A stretch of DNA of 64,000 bases from Noviherbaspirillum autotrophicum (lineage in GTDB: Bacteria > Pseudomonadota > Gammaproteobacteria > Burkholderiales > Burkholderiaceae_D): assembly GCF_000818395.1 (NCBI RefSeq), contig NZ_JWJG01000028.1:4852615-4916614 (forward strand), written 5' to 3'. Shown here one piece after another: positions 23,014 to 32,756 of this stretch. Under the pieces are notes generated by a model. That model did not search any database. It was not told the DNA's origin and saw only the letters and a list, made by a program, of their open reading frames with translations. Position 1 is the first letter of the stretch. Each line of letters begins with the position of its first letter. The position numbers and the translations under genes were made by a program.

Positions 23014-25404
23014 CTATCTTCCGAACAAGCCCTTCAGCTGGTCCTTGAGCTGATCCTGCACTTTTGCTTTTTCTTCTTCCAGCGCCTTTTGCGCTTTCGA
23101 TTTCACTTCTTCCTTTTTCTCGTCGATGCGCTGCCGGGCCAGTTCGCTGGCCATGCCGGCGAAATCGATACGCCAGCCGATCGCCGTAAACGGCCCGGAC
23201 AGGCGCACCGGCACCGTCACGCCCTTCAACGCCTGCAGCTCCGGCCCGCCCTGCCCTTGCAAGCTTTGCACCACCGTCGCGCGCGCCAGGTAATCGAGCC
23301 GCTCCGCGCCGAGATCGATATCGCCGGAGCCGCCGATGCGCATCAGGGGTGACTTGATGCTGAGGTCGTCGTTGTGCGCCACACCATTGGCGATGCGGAA
23401 GCTGCCGGACAGTTCACTAAAGTCGGTCTTCTCGGCAGTCGAGCCCTGCCCGCTTTGCGCCGACGGTTGGCCAGCCCCCGTGTCGCCGCGGATTTCGCCG
23501 ATCTTCGCCTTGGCGCTGCGCACCGTCTGCGCAATATTCACGCCGCGCACCGCGCCGTCGCGCAATTCCATCCGTGCGGTACCGTTCAATCCCTTCATCA
23601 TTTGTGTGAAGGTGCCGCCGGCCGTGGTGACGTCGAGCTGCACATTGCCCCAGCCCTCCAGCGTGTCCTTGTTGATTGCGTCCTTCAGCAGCGGGCCGAC
23701 GTTGACGCCGGTGAGGCTTTGTCGCACCGCAAAACGCGCAGGCACGCTCGCGGTGGCCGACAATGCGCCGGCCACGCTGCCGCCATAGAGATTGGCGGCG
23801 AGCGGGCGGATGTCGAGCTTGCCGCCACCGGCGTGCAGATCGAAGCGCACATTCGAGGTCCGGATGTTTTTGACTTTCAAGGCACCGACCCGCACGCTGC
23901 CGTCGGCGCGCAAGTCGCGCAGCGCGGACAGGTCGATCGGCTTTTCCGGCGCACTCGCCTTGGGCACGGCCGCAGCGGTTGCGGGCGGCTTGGCCTGGTA
24001 GCGGTCAAGGTCGATGCGGTCGACGCCGATATCGAAGGTGTAGGCGGCCGGGGAGAATTTCGTCAGGCCGAGTTTCGCATCGAATGCGCTTTCGTCGAGG
24101 CTGCCCTTCAGCGCGGCCGACACCGACTCCTTGCCGAGATTGACGTGCGCGCTGCCGCCGGCTTTCAGCTTGAGCGTGCCGCCGCCCGGATTGGGCAAGG
24201 TGAAATTGGCAAGCAGGCTGGACAAATCGATCAGACCGGCGCCGAGATTGGCGGACAGCGGCGTGGTGAGCGTGCCGTCGACGGCGCTGCCCTCCTGCTT
24301 GCCTGACAGCGACAGCGCCAGTTGCGGCGAAGTAAACAGCAGCTTGTCGATGTCGCCAGCAATGGCGCCGCTGATCTTCGCCTTCACGTCGCGCTTGGCG
24401 TCCTTCAGGGCGGCGTCCACCGTCAGCGCGGGCAGCTTGAACGCCTGCGGCGAGCCCTCGAACGACGGCGCGCCGAAACTGGCGCTGATGGCGCTGCCGG
24501 CCTGCGTGAGGCTGGCCGTGCCGCTAAGCTTGCCGCCAGTTACCTGGGTGTCGGTGATCGCCAGCTTCGGCAGGTCGAGCTTGACTTCCAGCGGTTGGCC
24601 GGCGCGCTTGCCGGCCGCGCTGAACTTGATGGCGTCCAGCGCAAAGCGCTTGGCGGCCGGCTTCAGGTCGGCATTGCCGGCCAGCGTGAGCACGAGATCC
24701 CGGAAGTCGAGCGCCGCGCCGGTGAGCTTCCCGTCCAGCCCCTTGAACACATAGCGCCCCTGTTCCAGGTCCATGGTGAAGCCGGTGTCGAGCGCCAGCC
24801 GGGCGTCGAGCGCCGGCTTGCTGCTCTTGATGCCGCTGGTCAATTTCAGCTTGCTCGGTACGCCGCTGGCGATCTTGCCGGTTTCCAGGTTCAGGTCCGA
24901 CAGCTCCATCCTGCGCCCCGCCTTCTGGTCTTCGTACAGGATCTGCGCATGGCGGATGTCGACGCCGTCGATATCGAATGCCACCTGCTGGCCCGAGTCC
25001 TCGTTCTTCGACAGCAGGTCGTCGTAGTTGGCGCTGCCATCCGCATGCCGCCGGATCGTTGCGCGCAGGCCGTCGATTTTCACCCGGTCGACCACCAGTT
25101 GCTTGTGCAATAGCGGAATCAGGGCGAGCGAAACCTTGGCGCTGTCCACCGACGCGAATTCGGCCTGGCTGTTGTGCTCGGAGATGCTGAGCTTGCCAAG
25201 ATCGGCGCCCAGCCTGGGAAAGAAGCTGAGCTTGATTTCACCGGGAATGGACAAGGTGCGCTGCTTCTTTTCCTGCACCAGCCGGATGATCAGCGGCTTG
25301 TAATCGTTCGGATCGAAGGTGGCAGCAATGAAGCCGGCGGCGATCAGCAGCAGGCCGATCAGGGCGGCGAACGCGATGAGCAGATATTTGACGAGCTTGG
25401 GCAT
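23014..25404 (-). CDS. AsmA family protein
   Basis: 796 residues. One N-terminal membrane anchor (about 7-29, LIAFAALIGLLLIAAGFIAATF) precedes the AsmA signature region (FDPNDYKPLIIRLVQEKKQRTLSIPGEI split across residues 30-58). A long beta-rich periplasmic body follows, then the C-terminal AsmA_2-like segment (GTARMELRDGAVRGVNIAQTVRSAK near 610). The last 40 residues are charged and coiled (Lys/Glu-rich). AsmA-like proteins are bridge-type lipid-transfer or outer-membrane assembly factors. The gene is divergent from the SET-domain gene. Confidence 0.9.
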   Translation of the reverse strand: MPKLVKYLLIAFAALIGLLLIAAGFIAATFDPNDYKPLIIRLVQEKKQRTLSIPGEIKLSFFPRLGADLGKLSISEHNSQAEFASVDSAKVSLALIPLLHKQLVVDRVKIDGLRATIRRHADGSANYDDLLSKNEDSGQQVAFDIDGVDIRHAQILYEDQKAGRRMELSDLNLETGKIASGVPSKLKLTSGIKSSKPALDARLALDTGFTMDLEQGRYVFKGLDGKLTGAALDFRDLVLTLAGNADLKPAAKRFALDAIKFSAAGKRAGQPLEVKLDLPKLAITDTQVTGGKLSGTASLTQAGSAISASFGAPSFEGSPQAFKLPALTVDAALKDAKRDVKAKISGAIAGDIDKLLFTSPQLALSLSGKQEGSAVDGTLTTPLSANLGAGLIDLSSLLANFTLPNPGGGTLKLKAGGSAHVNLGKESVSAALKGSLDESAFDAKLGLTKFSPAAYTFDIGVDRIDLDRYQAKPPATAAAVPKASAPEKPIDLSALRDLRADGSVRVGALKVKNIRTSNVRFDLHAGGGKLDIRPLAANLYGGSVAGALSATASVPARFAVRQSLTGVNVGPLLKDAINKDTLEGWGNVQLDVTTAGGTFTQMMKGLNGTARMELRDGAVRGVNIAQTVRSAKAKIGEIRGDTGAGQPSAQSGQGSTAEKTDFSELSGSFRIANGVAHNDDLSIKSPLMRIGGSGDIDLGAERLDYLARATVVQSLQGQGGPELQALKGVTVPVRLSGPFTAIGWRIDFAGMASELARQRIDEKKEEVKSKAQKALEEEKAKVQDQLKDQLKGLFGR

Positions 25405-25572
25405 GGTTCAGTCCGGGAAAATGGCAAGCGATGAAACGCGCGGCCGAAATACATGGCCGGCGCGGCCCTTGTTCGATCTTCAAGCTGATGTAAAAAATCC
25501 ATTGTATAAGACTGCATATTGCGATAATGACGGTTTTACGTTTTGTATAAGGCTCTCGCCGGAGCCCGCACC

Positions 25573-26085
25573 ATGACCGCAATGACCGAACCCGCACAAA
25601 CCTCCCGCGCCACTGCGCGGCGCGACACACCCGCTTTCGCCGTGCGCAATTCCACCATCCACGGCAAGGGCGTATTTGCCACGCGCAAGATCCCCGCCGG
25701 CAGCCAGATCGTCGAATACGAGGGTGAGCGCATCAGCTGGAAGGAGGCGGTGCGGCGCGAAAACAAGAAGGCGCCCGGCGACTTCCATACGTTTTTCTTC
25801 AGCCTGGAAAGCGGCAAGATCATCGACGGCGGCAGCCAGGGCAACGATGCGCGCTGGATCAACCATTCATGCGAGCCGAACTGCGAGGCGCGCGAAGAAG
25901 ACGGCCGCGTCTTCATCTACGCGCTGCGCGATATCCGGCGCGGCGAGGAACTGAATTACGACTACGGACTGCTGCTGGAACAGCGCCACACGCCGGCCTT
26001 GAAGCGCGCTTACGCCTGCCTGTGCGGCGCGCCGAACTGCCGCCATACGCTTCTGGCGCCGAAACGGAAAAGGAAGGCGGCGTAA
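25573..26085 (+). CDS. SET-domain protein-lysine methyltransferase-like protein
   Basis: 170 residues. The SET core (about 20-140) shows IHGKGVFATRKIPAG, the catalytic/cofactor motif WINHSCEPNCEA, and ELNYDYG near 132. A post-SET zinc motif CLCGAPNC follows, then a basic tail (PKRKRKAA). All SET signature residues are present, so an AdoMet-dependent lysine methyltransferase activity is plausible; the bacterial substrate is unknown. ATG at 25573 (GGAG upstream) is preferred over TTG at 25543, which would add 10 residues. Monocistronic and divergent from the AsmA gene; a 9-bp direct repeat TTGTATAAG (25502-25510, 25543-25551) lies in its promoter region. Confidence 0.88.
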   Translation: MTAMTEPAQTSRATARRDTPAFAVRNSTIHGKGVFATRKIPAGSQIVEYEGERISWKEAVRRENKKAPGDFHTFFFSLESGKIIDGGSQGNDARWINHSCEPNCEAREEDGRVFIYALRDIRRGEELNYDYGLLLEQRHTPALKRAYACLCGAPNCRHTLLAPKRKRKAA

Positions 26086-26110
26086 GAAGGCAGCCGGCGC
26101 GGCGCCGATA

Positions 26111-26434
26111 TCAGGTGAATCCGCCGAACTGCCAGGCAAAGAAGATAGCCAGCGCGGCCACGATGGTGACCAGCTGGCGCCGCGTGGCCAGGCACACCAG
26201 CACCGCGACAATCGAGGCGACCAGTTGCGGATTGTGCAAGGACAGTTCCATGCCGCCGCCGTGCGGCGCCAGCACCATTGGCACGACGATCGCCGTCAGT
26301 ACCGTCACCGGCACGAAACCCAGTGCCTGCTGCAGCAGCGGCGGAAACACCGCGCGGCTGCCGAGCACGAAGATCGCCGCCTTGATGAAGACCGTGACGG
26401 CGGCCATACCAAGAATCATCACCGTGTAATTCAT
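26111..26434 (-). CDS. azlD: AzlD family branched-chain amino acid exporter subunit
   Basis: 107 residues with four transmembrane segments, the usual AzlD size. It contains LGMAAVTVFIKAAIFVLGSR, the LLQQALGFVPVTVLTAIVVP segment typical of the family and a short hydrophobic C-terminus. It overlaps the azlC stop by 4 nt (ATGA), and the pair makes up the two-component exporter (AzlCD/YgaZH type) of branched-chain amino acids such as valine. Confidence 0.9.
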   Translation of the reverse strand: MNYTVMILGMAAVTVFIKAAIFVLGSRAVFPPLLQQALGFVPVTVLTAIVVPMVLAPHGGGMELSLHNPQLVASIVAVLVCLATRRQLVTIVAALAIFFAWQFGGFT

Positions 26435-27171
26435 GCCGCGTCCGTCCTTTTCAGTTGCGCCTGCGGCCGCAGGCGCAGCAATGCCATGCCGACGGCCACG
26501 CCGATCAGCACGGCGGACATCAATCCGAGCTTGTACGGCAGGTCGCGCAGCAGAAAGGCGAAGATGCCGGCGGCGAGCGCGGCGCCGAAATGCGGCATGC
26601 GGTTCAGCTGCGGCACCACGATCGCGATGAAGGTCGCGACCATCGCGAAATCGAGGCCGAGCGACTGCAATTGCGGAAACGCCGCGCCGAACAGCAGGCC
26701 GGCCAGCGTCCAAAATTGCCAGTTGGCGTACATGGCGAGCCCGGAGCCGAGGAAATACCAGTGCCCGAGCTTGGTGTCGGCGCGCGTGCTGTAATAGCCG
26801 TTCATCACCGCGAAGGTTTCGTCTGTCATCAGAAAGCCGAGCATCCAACGCCAGCGCGCCGGCAGGTGCGCCACGCGCGGCAGCAGCGTGGCCGCATACA
26901 GCATGTGGCGCAGGTTGACGATGAAGGTAGTGAGCCAGATCACGAGCAGCCCGGCGTGACCGGCCACCAGGCCGACTGCGATGAACTGGCTGGAGCCGGC
27001 GAAAACCCCCATCGACATCAACTGCCCCTGCCAGGCGGCGAGCGGGCCGGAGGCGACCAGGGCGCCGAAGATCACGCCGAACGGCGCGGCGCCGACCATC
27101 ATCGGCAGCGTATCGCGCGCACCGGCGGCCAGGCTGGAAACACGCGTGGAATGCGGGGTGGGATGCGGCAT
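26431..27171 (-). CDS. azlC: AzlC family branched-chain amino acid exporter subunit
   Basis: 246 residues, about five to six transmembrane segments, with the AzlC signatures GAAPFGVIFGALVASGPL, GVFAGSSQFIAVGL and NLRHMLYAATLLP. TDETFAV near residue 118 is also typical. Co-translated with azlD. It stands divergent from the EamA transporter gene, with a 139-bp intergenic space between the two starts. Confidence 0.92.
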   Translation of the reverse strand: MPHPTPHSTRVSSLAAGARDTLPMMVGAAPFGVIFGALVASGPLAAWQGQLMSMGVFAGSSQFIAVGLVAGHAGLLVIWLTTFIVNLRHMLYAATLLPRVAHLPARWRWMLGFLMTDETFAVMNGYYSTRADTKLGHWYFLGSGLAMYANWQFWTLAGLLFGAAFPQLQSLGLDFAMVATFIAIVVPQLNRMPHFGAALAAGIFAFLLRDLPYKLGLMSAVLIGVAVGMALLRLRPQAQLKRTDAA

Positions 27172-27310
27172 GACAAAATCCTTTCAGGCGAAATGGTAAA
27201 GCAGCCGCAACCCGAATGCTTGGATATTCTTGCGCGTCGCGCGTGCTCGGCAGAATGTGCGCGCACCACTTACAATCTTGTCTTCATTCCCTGCGCTCGA
27301 CCGACCATCC

Positions 27311-28198
27311 ATGTCCAATTCCAATCTTGCCAGACTGTTCCTGCTCGGCGCCATCTGGGGCACGAGCTTTCTGCTCATGCGCATCGCCGCCCCGGCGCTC
27401 GGGCCGCTGCTGACGACCTTCGTGCGCGCGCTGCTGGGCGGCGCGGCGCTGTTTGCCGTGGCGTGCATGCGCGGCGTCGATTTCGCCTGGCGCCGTAATG
27501 CGAAGGCTTACCTGGTGATCGGCCTGTTCAATACCGCGATCCCGTTTTCCCTGTTCGCATGGTCGGCGCTGTACATCCCGTCGGCCTACATGGCGACCAT
27601 GAATTCGCTGGCGCCGGTGTTTACCGCCCTGTTCGGCTTTTTGCTGCTGGGCGAGCGGCTGACGTTCATGCGCCTGGCCGCCTTCGTGCTCGGGCTGGCC
27701 GGCGTGGGCGTGCTGGTGGGCGTGGGGCCGACCGCGGTGACGCTGCATGTGGCGCTCGGCGTGCTGGCGGCGATCGGCGCGGCGGTCTGCTACGGCTATG
27801 CCGCCACCTATACCCGCATGAAGGCCGGCGGCATTCCGTCGCTGGCAGCCGCCGCCGGCAGCCAGCTGGCAGCCTCGGTGGCGCTGCTGCCGTTCGCGCT
27901 GACCGACGTGCCGCATGCGATGGCGGCATGGACGCCGACGGCGGCAGTCGCCGTCACGGTGCTCGGCCTGGTCTGCACCGGCGTGGCCTACGCGATTTTC
28001 TTCCACCTGATTTCCGCCGAAGGCGCGAGCAAGGCGATCACCGTCACCTTCCTGGTGCCGGCCACCGCGTCGATCTGGGCTTGGCTGCTGCTGGACGAGC
28101 CGATCACGGCGGGCACGGTGGCGGGTATTTCAGTCGTGCTGTGCGCAACGGCGATGGCGCTCGGCCTCGTCGAAAAATGGAAGAGCCTGCGGGCATAA
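27311..28198 (+). CDS. EamA/DMT family exporter
   Basis: 295 residues with ten predicted transmembrane segments arranged as two EamA repeats (about 5-135 and 148-285). Family features include GAIWGTSFLLMRIAAP at the N-terminus, PSAYMATMNSLAPVFTALFG near 90 and LVPATASIWAWLLLDEPIT near 255. The ATG at 27311 is preferred because it gives the standard N-terminus; upstream extension is not membrane-like. Such permeases export amino acids or other metabolites; the neighbouring azlCD genes suggest, weakly, an amino-acid efflux setting. Confidence 0.9.
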   Translation: MSNSNLARLFLLGAIWGTSFLLMRIAAPALGPLLTTFVRALLGGAALFAVACMRGVDFAWRRNAKAYLVIGLFNTAIPFSLFAWSALYIPSAYMATMNSLAPVFTALFGFLLLGERLTFMRLAAFVLGLAGVGVLVGVGPTAVTLHVALGVLAAIGAAVCYGYAATYTRMKAGGIPSLAAAAGSQLAASVALLPFALTDVPHAMAAWTPTAAVAVTVLGLVCTGVAYAIFFHLISAEGASKAITVTFLVPATASIWAWLLLDEPITAGTVAGISVVLCATAMALGLVEKWKSLRA

Positions 28199-28264
28199 AA
28201 CCGTGCGTGATGCGCCCTGGGCTGCTATCGTAATGGCTTTCGTACCGCACTGCCCGTCCACGCC

Positions 28265-28753
28265 ATGCCGCGCATTCTCATCAGCATCCCGCAGCAATCG
28301 CTAGAACTGTTCGACGACGACGGCCATCTGCTGCGGCGTTATTCGGTATCGACCGCCAGCAACGGCCCCGGCGAACAACGCGGCAGCAACTGCACGCCGC
28401 GCGGGCGCCACATCGTGCGCGCCCGCATAGGCGCCGGCATGCCGAGCGGCACGGTGTTCGTGGCGCGCCGGCCGACCGGCGAAATCCATACGCCGGAACT
28501 GGCCGCAGCCCATCCGGGACGCGACTGGATCCTGTCGCGCATCCTGTGGCTGTCCGGCTGCGAACCCGGCGCCAACCGGCTCGGCGACGTGGACACGATG
28601 CGGCGCTACATCTACATCCACGGCAGCGCCGACAGCGCGCCCATGGGCGAGCCGCTCTCGCACGGCTGCGTACGCATGCGCAACGCCGACATCATCGAGC
28701 TGTTCGAGCTGGTGCCGGCCGGGACGCCGGTCGACATCAGCGATCGGGTTTAA
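28265..28753 (+). CDS. L,D-transpeptidase (YkuD domain)
   Basis: 162 residues, essentially one YkuD domain. The catalytic motif is seen as HGSADSAPMGEPLSHGCVRM, with the His (HG) and the nucleophilic Cys (HGCVR, about residue 137). The protein opens directly with the first beta strand (RILISIPQQSLELF), and no signal peptide, lipobox or transmembrane segment precedes it in any plausible upstream extension. Known enzymes act on peptidoglycan or anchor lipoproteins in the periplasm, so the missing export signal is unexplained. The 3' end overlaps the convergent DUF1275 gene by 17 bp. Confidence 0.88.
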   Translation: MPRILISIPQQSLELFDDDGHLLRRYSVSTASNGPGEQRGSNCTPRGRHIVRARIGAGMPSGTVFVARRPTGEIHTPELAAAHPGRDWILSRILWLSGCEPGANRLGDVDTMRRYIYIHGSADSAPMGEPLSHGCVRMRNADIIELFELVPAGTPVDISDRV

Positions 28754-29474
28754 ACATCGGCGCCGATGACAGGACCACCATTCCTATCGCCAGCGGAATG
28801 GTGGCGGAAAAGCCGACGTACTTGAAGCCGAACGCGCCGAGCACACCGCCGCCAAAGAAGGAGGCGACCAGCAGCAGATGCACCTTCAGTTTGCGGCGGT
28901 TGGCCGCCACAAACAGATCCCGGCTGTCGGCCGACTCGCGGTTCCAGTAGAACAGCTTGCCCAGCTCGATGCCGATGTCGGTCACCATGCCGGTCACGTG
29001 GGTGGTGCGGATTTCCGCGTTCGATATCTTGGTCACCAGCGCGTTCTGCAGCCCCATCACATAGCACAGCAGCACGGCGGTGAGCGACATGTCGATCAGC
29101 TCGTGCTTGCGCAGGTTGGCGCCCATCAGTCCAAAGATCAGCAGCAGCACCGCTTCCAGCAACAGTGGCGGCGTGTACGGATTGCGGTCGCTGTTGCGCT
29201 TCGAATAATTGATCATGATCGCGCTCGACGCCGCGCCGCACACGAACGACAGGATCGACAGGAAGGCGGTCGCGACCAGCGGAAAGTCGCCGAGGATCAG
29301 GTTGTCGGCGGCCAACGAGACCATGCCACTCATGTGCGAGGTGTACTGGCCGATGGCGAGAAAGCCGCCGGCATTGAGGGCGCCGGCATTGAACGCGAGC
29401 GACGCGCCCAGGTGCATGTTGGCGCGCGCGGTGCGGTCGGCGGACGTGAGGGAAGCAAGATAACTGATGGGCAT
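28737..29474 (-). CDS. YoaK family membrane protein (DUF1275)
   Basis: 245 residues, about six transmembrane segments. Family motifs include FNAGALNAGGFLAIGQYTSHMSGMVS near residue 29, MGLQNALVTKISNAEIRTTHVTGMVTDIGIELG near 140 and the ending GFSATIPLAIGMVV. Function of the family is unknown. The start at 29474 is chosen from the typical N-terminus; the ribosome-binding site is weak (AAGG). Confidence 0.88.
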   Translation of the reverse strand: MPISYLASLTSADRTARANMHLGASLAFNAGALNAGGFLAIGQYTSHMSGMVSLAADNLILGDFPLVATAFLSILSFVCGAASSAIMINYSKRNSDRNPYTPPLLLEAVLLLIFGLMGANLRKHELIDMSLTAVLLCYVMGLQNALVTKISNAEIRTTHVTGMVTDIGIELGKLFYWNRESADSRDLFVAANRRKLKVHLLLVASFFGGGVLGAFGFKYVGFSATIPLAIGMVVLSSAPMFKPDR

Positions 29475-29600
29475 GGAATAACGCCTTGGAATGCGCGAAT
29501 AATTACATGACCTCAATGATACGACCAAGCCCCGTCAATTGCAGAAATGCGCGGCGAATTCGCCACGAAGCGTTGCATCTGCCGCACCGCTCCCGCAGGT

Positions 29601-31268
29601 TCAGAACTGCTCCCACTCGTCTCCCGCCGCCGCTGGCGATTTGACAATACTAAGCTGTCGCGGCATACCCACCGTCTGGCGGGATGGCGGCACAGCCGAC
29701 TGCGCCACCGACACGACAGGCGCCCGCGCGTCGAGCTTGAACACGCTGACCGCTTGCGCCAGGCTCGCCGCCTGGTCCTGCATGGCTTGCGATGCCGCCG
29801 CCGCTTCCTCGACCAGTGCCGCGTTCTGCTGCGTGACCTGGTCCATCTGCGCCACCGCCTGGTTGATTTGCTCGATGCCCGACGTCTGCTCTTCGCTGGC
29901 GGCGGTGATCTCTCCCATGATGTCGGTCACGCGCCGGATGCTGTCGACCACTTCCTGCATGGTGGCGCCGGCCTGGTCGACCAGCTGGCTGCCGACCTCG
30001 ACCTTTTCCACCGAGTCGCCGATCAGGGTCTTGATTTCCTTGGCGGCGGACGCCGAGCGCTGCGCCAGGTTGCGCACTTCGGCCGCCACCACGGCAAAGC
30101 CGCGTCCCTGCTCGCCGGCGCGCGCCGCTTCCACCGCGGCATTGAGCGCGAGGATATTGGTCTGGAAGGCGATGCCGTCGATGACGCTGATGATGTCGAC
30201 GATCTTCTTCGACGAGGCGTTGATCGAACCCATCGTGTCGACCACCTGCGACACGACCGCGCCACCCCTGCTGGCCACGTCGGAGGCCGATCGGGCCAGG
30301 CTGTTGGCTTGGCGGGCGTTGTCGGCGTTCTGCTTGACGGTGGAGGTCAGCTCTTCCATCGAGGATGCGGTTTCCTCCAGCGAGCTGGCCTGCTGTTCGG
30401 TGCGGGAGGATAAATCCATATTGCCGGAGGCAATCTGGCCGGACGCGGTGACGATGGCATCGGTGCCCGAGCGCACCTGGCTGACGATGCCGCTCAGGCT
30501 CTCGCTCATGTTCTTCAATGCCCGCATGAGATGGCCGATCTCATCCCCCGAATTCACCTCGATGCGCTGCGTCAGGTCGCCGGCGGCCACTTCATCGGCG
30601 AGCTTGGCCGCCGCATCGAGCGGTTGCGAAATGGCGCGCACGAGCCAGGCGCCGACGATGGCTGCCAGCAGCAGGCCGAATATCACGCTGGCGATGCCGG
30701 CTGCACGCACGGTCTGGTAGAGTTGTTGCGACTTGTCATACTCGCTCTTGGCGACATCGAGCTGCAGCTTGACGAGGGCGTTGATCGCGTCGCGCACCGG
30801 CACGAAGGAGGTCGTCATCGGCCCCTGCACGATGTCGGTGGCGGTCTTGATGTCCTGCGCGCGCAGCGCCGCGACGGCGGGTTGCAGACCCGTTTCGACG
30901 AACTTCTTGCGGCTTTCCGCAAACTGGTCGGCCAGTTTCTTTTCTTCCGGGGTCAGGTAGGTGGATATGTACTGGTTCCACACCTGCGTGATGCGCTGGA
31001 TGTTGCTATCCACCTCGTCCATCTTCTGCCCGATCTTGGCCGGATCGGCGGTCAGTGCCTCAGCGGTGAGCAGCCGGTTCAGGCTGAGCAGCCGGACCAC
31101 CTGATCCAGCTGCCCCATGGCGACCAGCCTGTCGTCATAAATCGTCTTGGTGGCATCGTTGGCAAGACCCAGGCTGACGATGCCGATGAGGGCGCTCAAA
31201 ACGAGCAGAAGGCCCAGGAAGCTGATCACGAAGATCAGGCGGAACTTGATGGAGAGATTTCTTAGCAT
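29601..31268 (-). CDS. Methyl-accepting chemotaxis protein
   Basis: 555 residues. TM1 (about 10-32), a periplasmic four-helix-bundle ligand domain (about 33-188), TM2 (about 190-212), HAMP (about 213-265) and a signalling domain with the conserved hairpin tip ([20 protein letters not shown] split over residues 395-416). The C-terminus ends in EWEQF, matching the xWxxF docking pentapeptide for CheR/CheB, so the receptor is probably adaptation-competent. It lies 52 bp downstream of the GGDEF gene on the same strand, forming a likely operon under the Anr/FNR-type box at 32671. No cognate che genes are in the window. Ligand unknown. Confidence 0.94.
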   Translation of the reverse strand: MLRNLSIKFRLIFVISFLGLLLVLSALIGIVSLGLANDATKTIYDDRLVAMGQLDQVVRLLSLNRLLTAEALTADPAKIGQKMDEVDSNIQRITQVWNQYISTYLTPEEKKLADQFAESRKKFVETGLQPAVAALRAQDIKTATDIVQGPMTTSFVPVRDAINALVKLQLDVAKSEYDKSQQLYQTVRAAGIASVIFGLLLAAIVGAWLVRAISQPLDAAAKLADEVAAGDLTQRIEVNSGDEIGHLMRALKNMSESLSGIVSQVRSGTDAIVTASGQIASGNMDLSSRTEQQASSLEETASSMEELTSTVKQNADNARQANSLARSASDVASRGGAVVSQVVDTMGSINASSKKIVDIISVIDGIAFQTNILALNAAVEAARAGEQGRGFAVVAAEVRNLAQRSASAAKEIKTLIGDSVEKVEVGSQLVDQAGATMQEVVDSIRRVTDIMGEITAASEEQTSGIEQINQAVAQMDQVTQQNAALVEEAAAASQAMQDQAASLAQAVSVFKLDARAPVVSVAQSAVPPSRQTVGMPRQLSIVKSPAAAGDEWEQF

Positions 31269-31320
31269 TGGTATACCCCCGTCCTGAAATGGCCGCGCCC
31301 CTGCGCGGAGAAAAATCCGC

Positions 31321-32481
31321 TTACGTCTGTTCTGCACACCCCACGCAACAATCCTTGCCAGCCACCTTGGCCTGGTACATCCGCTGATCGGCGATTTCAA
31401 GCAGCTTGCGCCAGTTGTCGGCGCGATCGGCGCAGCGCTCAGCCAAGCCGAAACTGGCCGTCATGCGCGTGCCGTCCGGCCGCGTACCCAATCCGCGTTC
31501 GCGCAGGCGCGCCACGGTGGTCGCCGCGGTGGCGCCGGAGGCGCCGGGAAGGATGATGACGAATTCCTCCCCGCCCCAGCGCGCCAGGATGTCGCCGGCG
31601 CGCAGGTTGGAGCGCAGCGCGTCGGCCGCCGCCTGCAGCACGCGGTCGCCGCTGTCGTGCCCAAACCGGTCGTTGATGCGCTTGAAATCGTCCAGGTCGA
31701 CGAACACCACGGCCAGCGGCGCGCCGCTGCGCGAGGAAATGTGGAACTGGATGTCCAGCATCTCTTCGCCGGAGGCGCGCGAAAAACAGCCGGTCAGCGT
31801 GTCGTGGCTGGCCTGCTTCACCAGCGAAATCATGAAGCTGAGCTGGCTCATGCCCGCCAGCGACGCGACCGCCGCGATCAGCAGCAGCAGCCAGAATGCC
31901 CCGAGGTGCGAACTCCAGCTCAACAGGTTGAGCTGCATGAGCGCCACCAGCGCTTCGGCGGCCAGCACCGGCAGCGCAAACAATACGCCTTCGGCCGCCG
32001 TCAGCGGAAATACGGCCAGCCCCGCTACCATCACGAACGGCAGGAACGCATAGCCGGCCGAAATGGCCGCGGCCGGCCCGTCCATATGGAAGTGCGACAG
32101 CAGCGGGTGCGAGTAGATGAAAAACAGGGTCGGGATCGCGAACATGAACGCCAGCGCGCGGTAGGCGTCGGCCATCTTGGTCGACTTGCGATAGGCGCGC
32201 GCGAGCATGCCGAAGGCGATGCTGGTGATGAGGCGGCCGACGACGAGCATGATGGTGAGCGGCCAGGTGAACACCAGCACGTCGACGATCATCCACAGCG
32301 GCGTGAGCAAGGCGAACAGTCCGGCCACCATGCGCATGCGCGAAATGATCAGTTCGGCGCGGCGGCGCTCCAGCAGCGACGCATGGCCAAACGGCAGCAG
32401 CAGTTCGCGCAGCAGGCCGCGCGGCAGCGCGCTGAAGATCGACTCGGCCATAAAAGGGAACAACAACTTCAGGGTTTGCAC
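31321..32481 (-). CDS. Membrane-bound diguanylate cyclase (GGDEF)
   Basis: 386 residues from a GTG start at 32481 that has AAGGA exactly 7 nt upstream; an ATG at 32451 lacks any such site. Five or six transmembrane segments occupy about residues 45-215. The GGDEF domain follows (about 225-385) with the active motif [10 protein letters not shown] and an RxxD inhibitory site (RAGD) five residues before it. It should synthesise c-di-GMP. A CCVGC motif lies at the C-terminal end ([12 protein letters not shown]), which could bind metal or be redox-active. Upstream lies a perfect Anr/FNR box, downstream the chemoreceptor. Confidence 0.92.
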   Translation of the reverse strand: MQTLKLLFPFMAESIFSALPRGLLRELLLPFGHASLLERRRAELIISRMRMVAGLFALLTPLWMIVDVLVFTWPLTIMLVVGRLITSIAFGMLARAYRKSTKMADAYRALAFMFAIPTLFFIYSHPLLSHFHMDGPAAAISAGYAFLPFVMVAGLAVFPLTAAEGVLFALPVLAAEALVALMQLNLLSWSSHLGAFWLLLLIAAVASLAGMSQLSFMISLVKQASHDTLTGCFSRASGEEMLDIQFHISSRSGAPLAVVFVDLDDFKRINDRFGHDSGDRVLQAAADALRSNLRAGDILARWGGEEFVIILPGASGATAATTVARLRERGLGTRPDGTRMTASFGLAERCADRADNWRKLLEIADQRMYQAKVAGKDCCVGCAEQT

Positions 32482-32642
32482 GAGGTATTCCTTCACGCCC
32501 CCGCTTCGGAGGGTTTTCAACGGTCCTGCGACAACGCGCAAGGCTGGCCAGCCCGGCAACCGATGGTGCAGGAAAGACAGCCCAATATCTGGATGGACAA
32601 GGGAAATAGAGAAATCTTCCCGCAAGCGCGCTTAACCAGCAC

Positions 32643-32684
32643 GTTTTACCGAATTGCCATTGGGAAAACTTTGATTCAAATCAA
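32643..32684 (-). promoter_or_regulatory. Anr/FNR-type promoter of the GGDEF-chemoreceptor pair
   Basis: TTGAT-TCAA-ATCAA at 32671-32684 is a perfect consensus palindrome. On the minus strand a TAAAAC hexamer (32648-32643, 4/6 to TATAAT) lies at the spacing expected for a class II FNR promoter (box centre near -41.5). The only minus-strand gene downstream is the GGDEF gene at 32481. Confidence 0.7.
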
Positions 32685-32756
32685 TTAGCGCCGGAAGCCA
32701 TGGCACATTCCGAAATTCCGCAACGCGCTAGTCACCGTCTGACGCCGGGAACCTCG

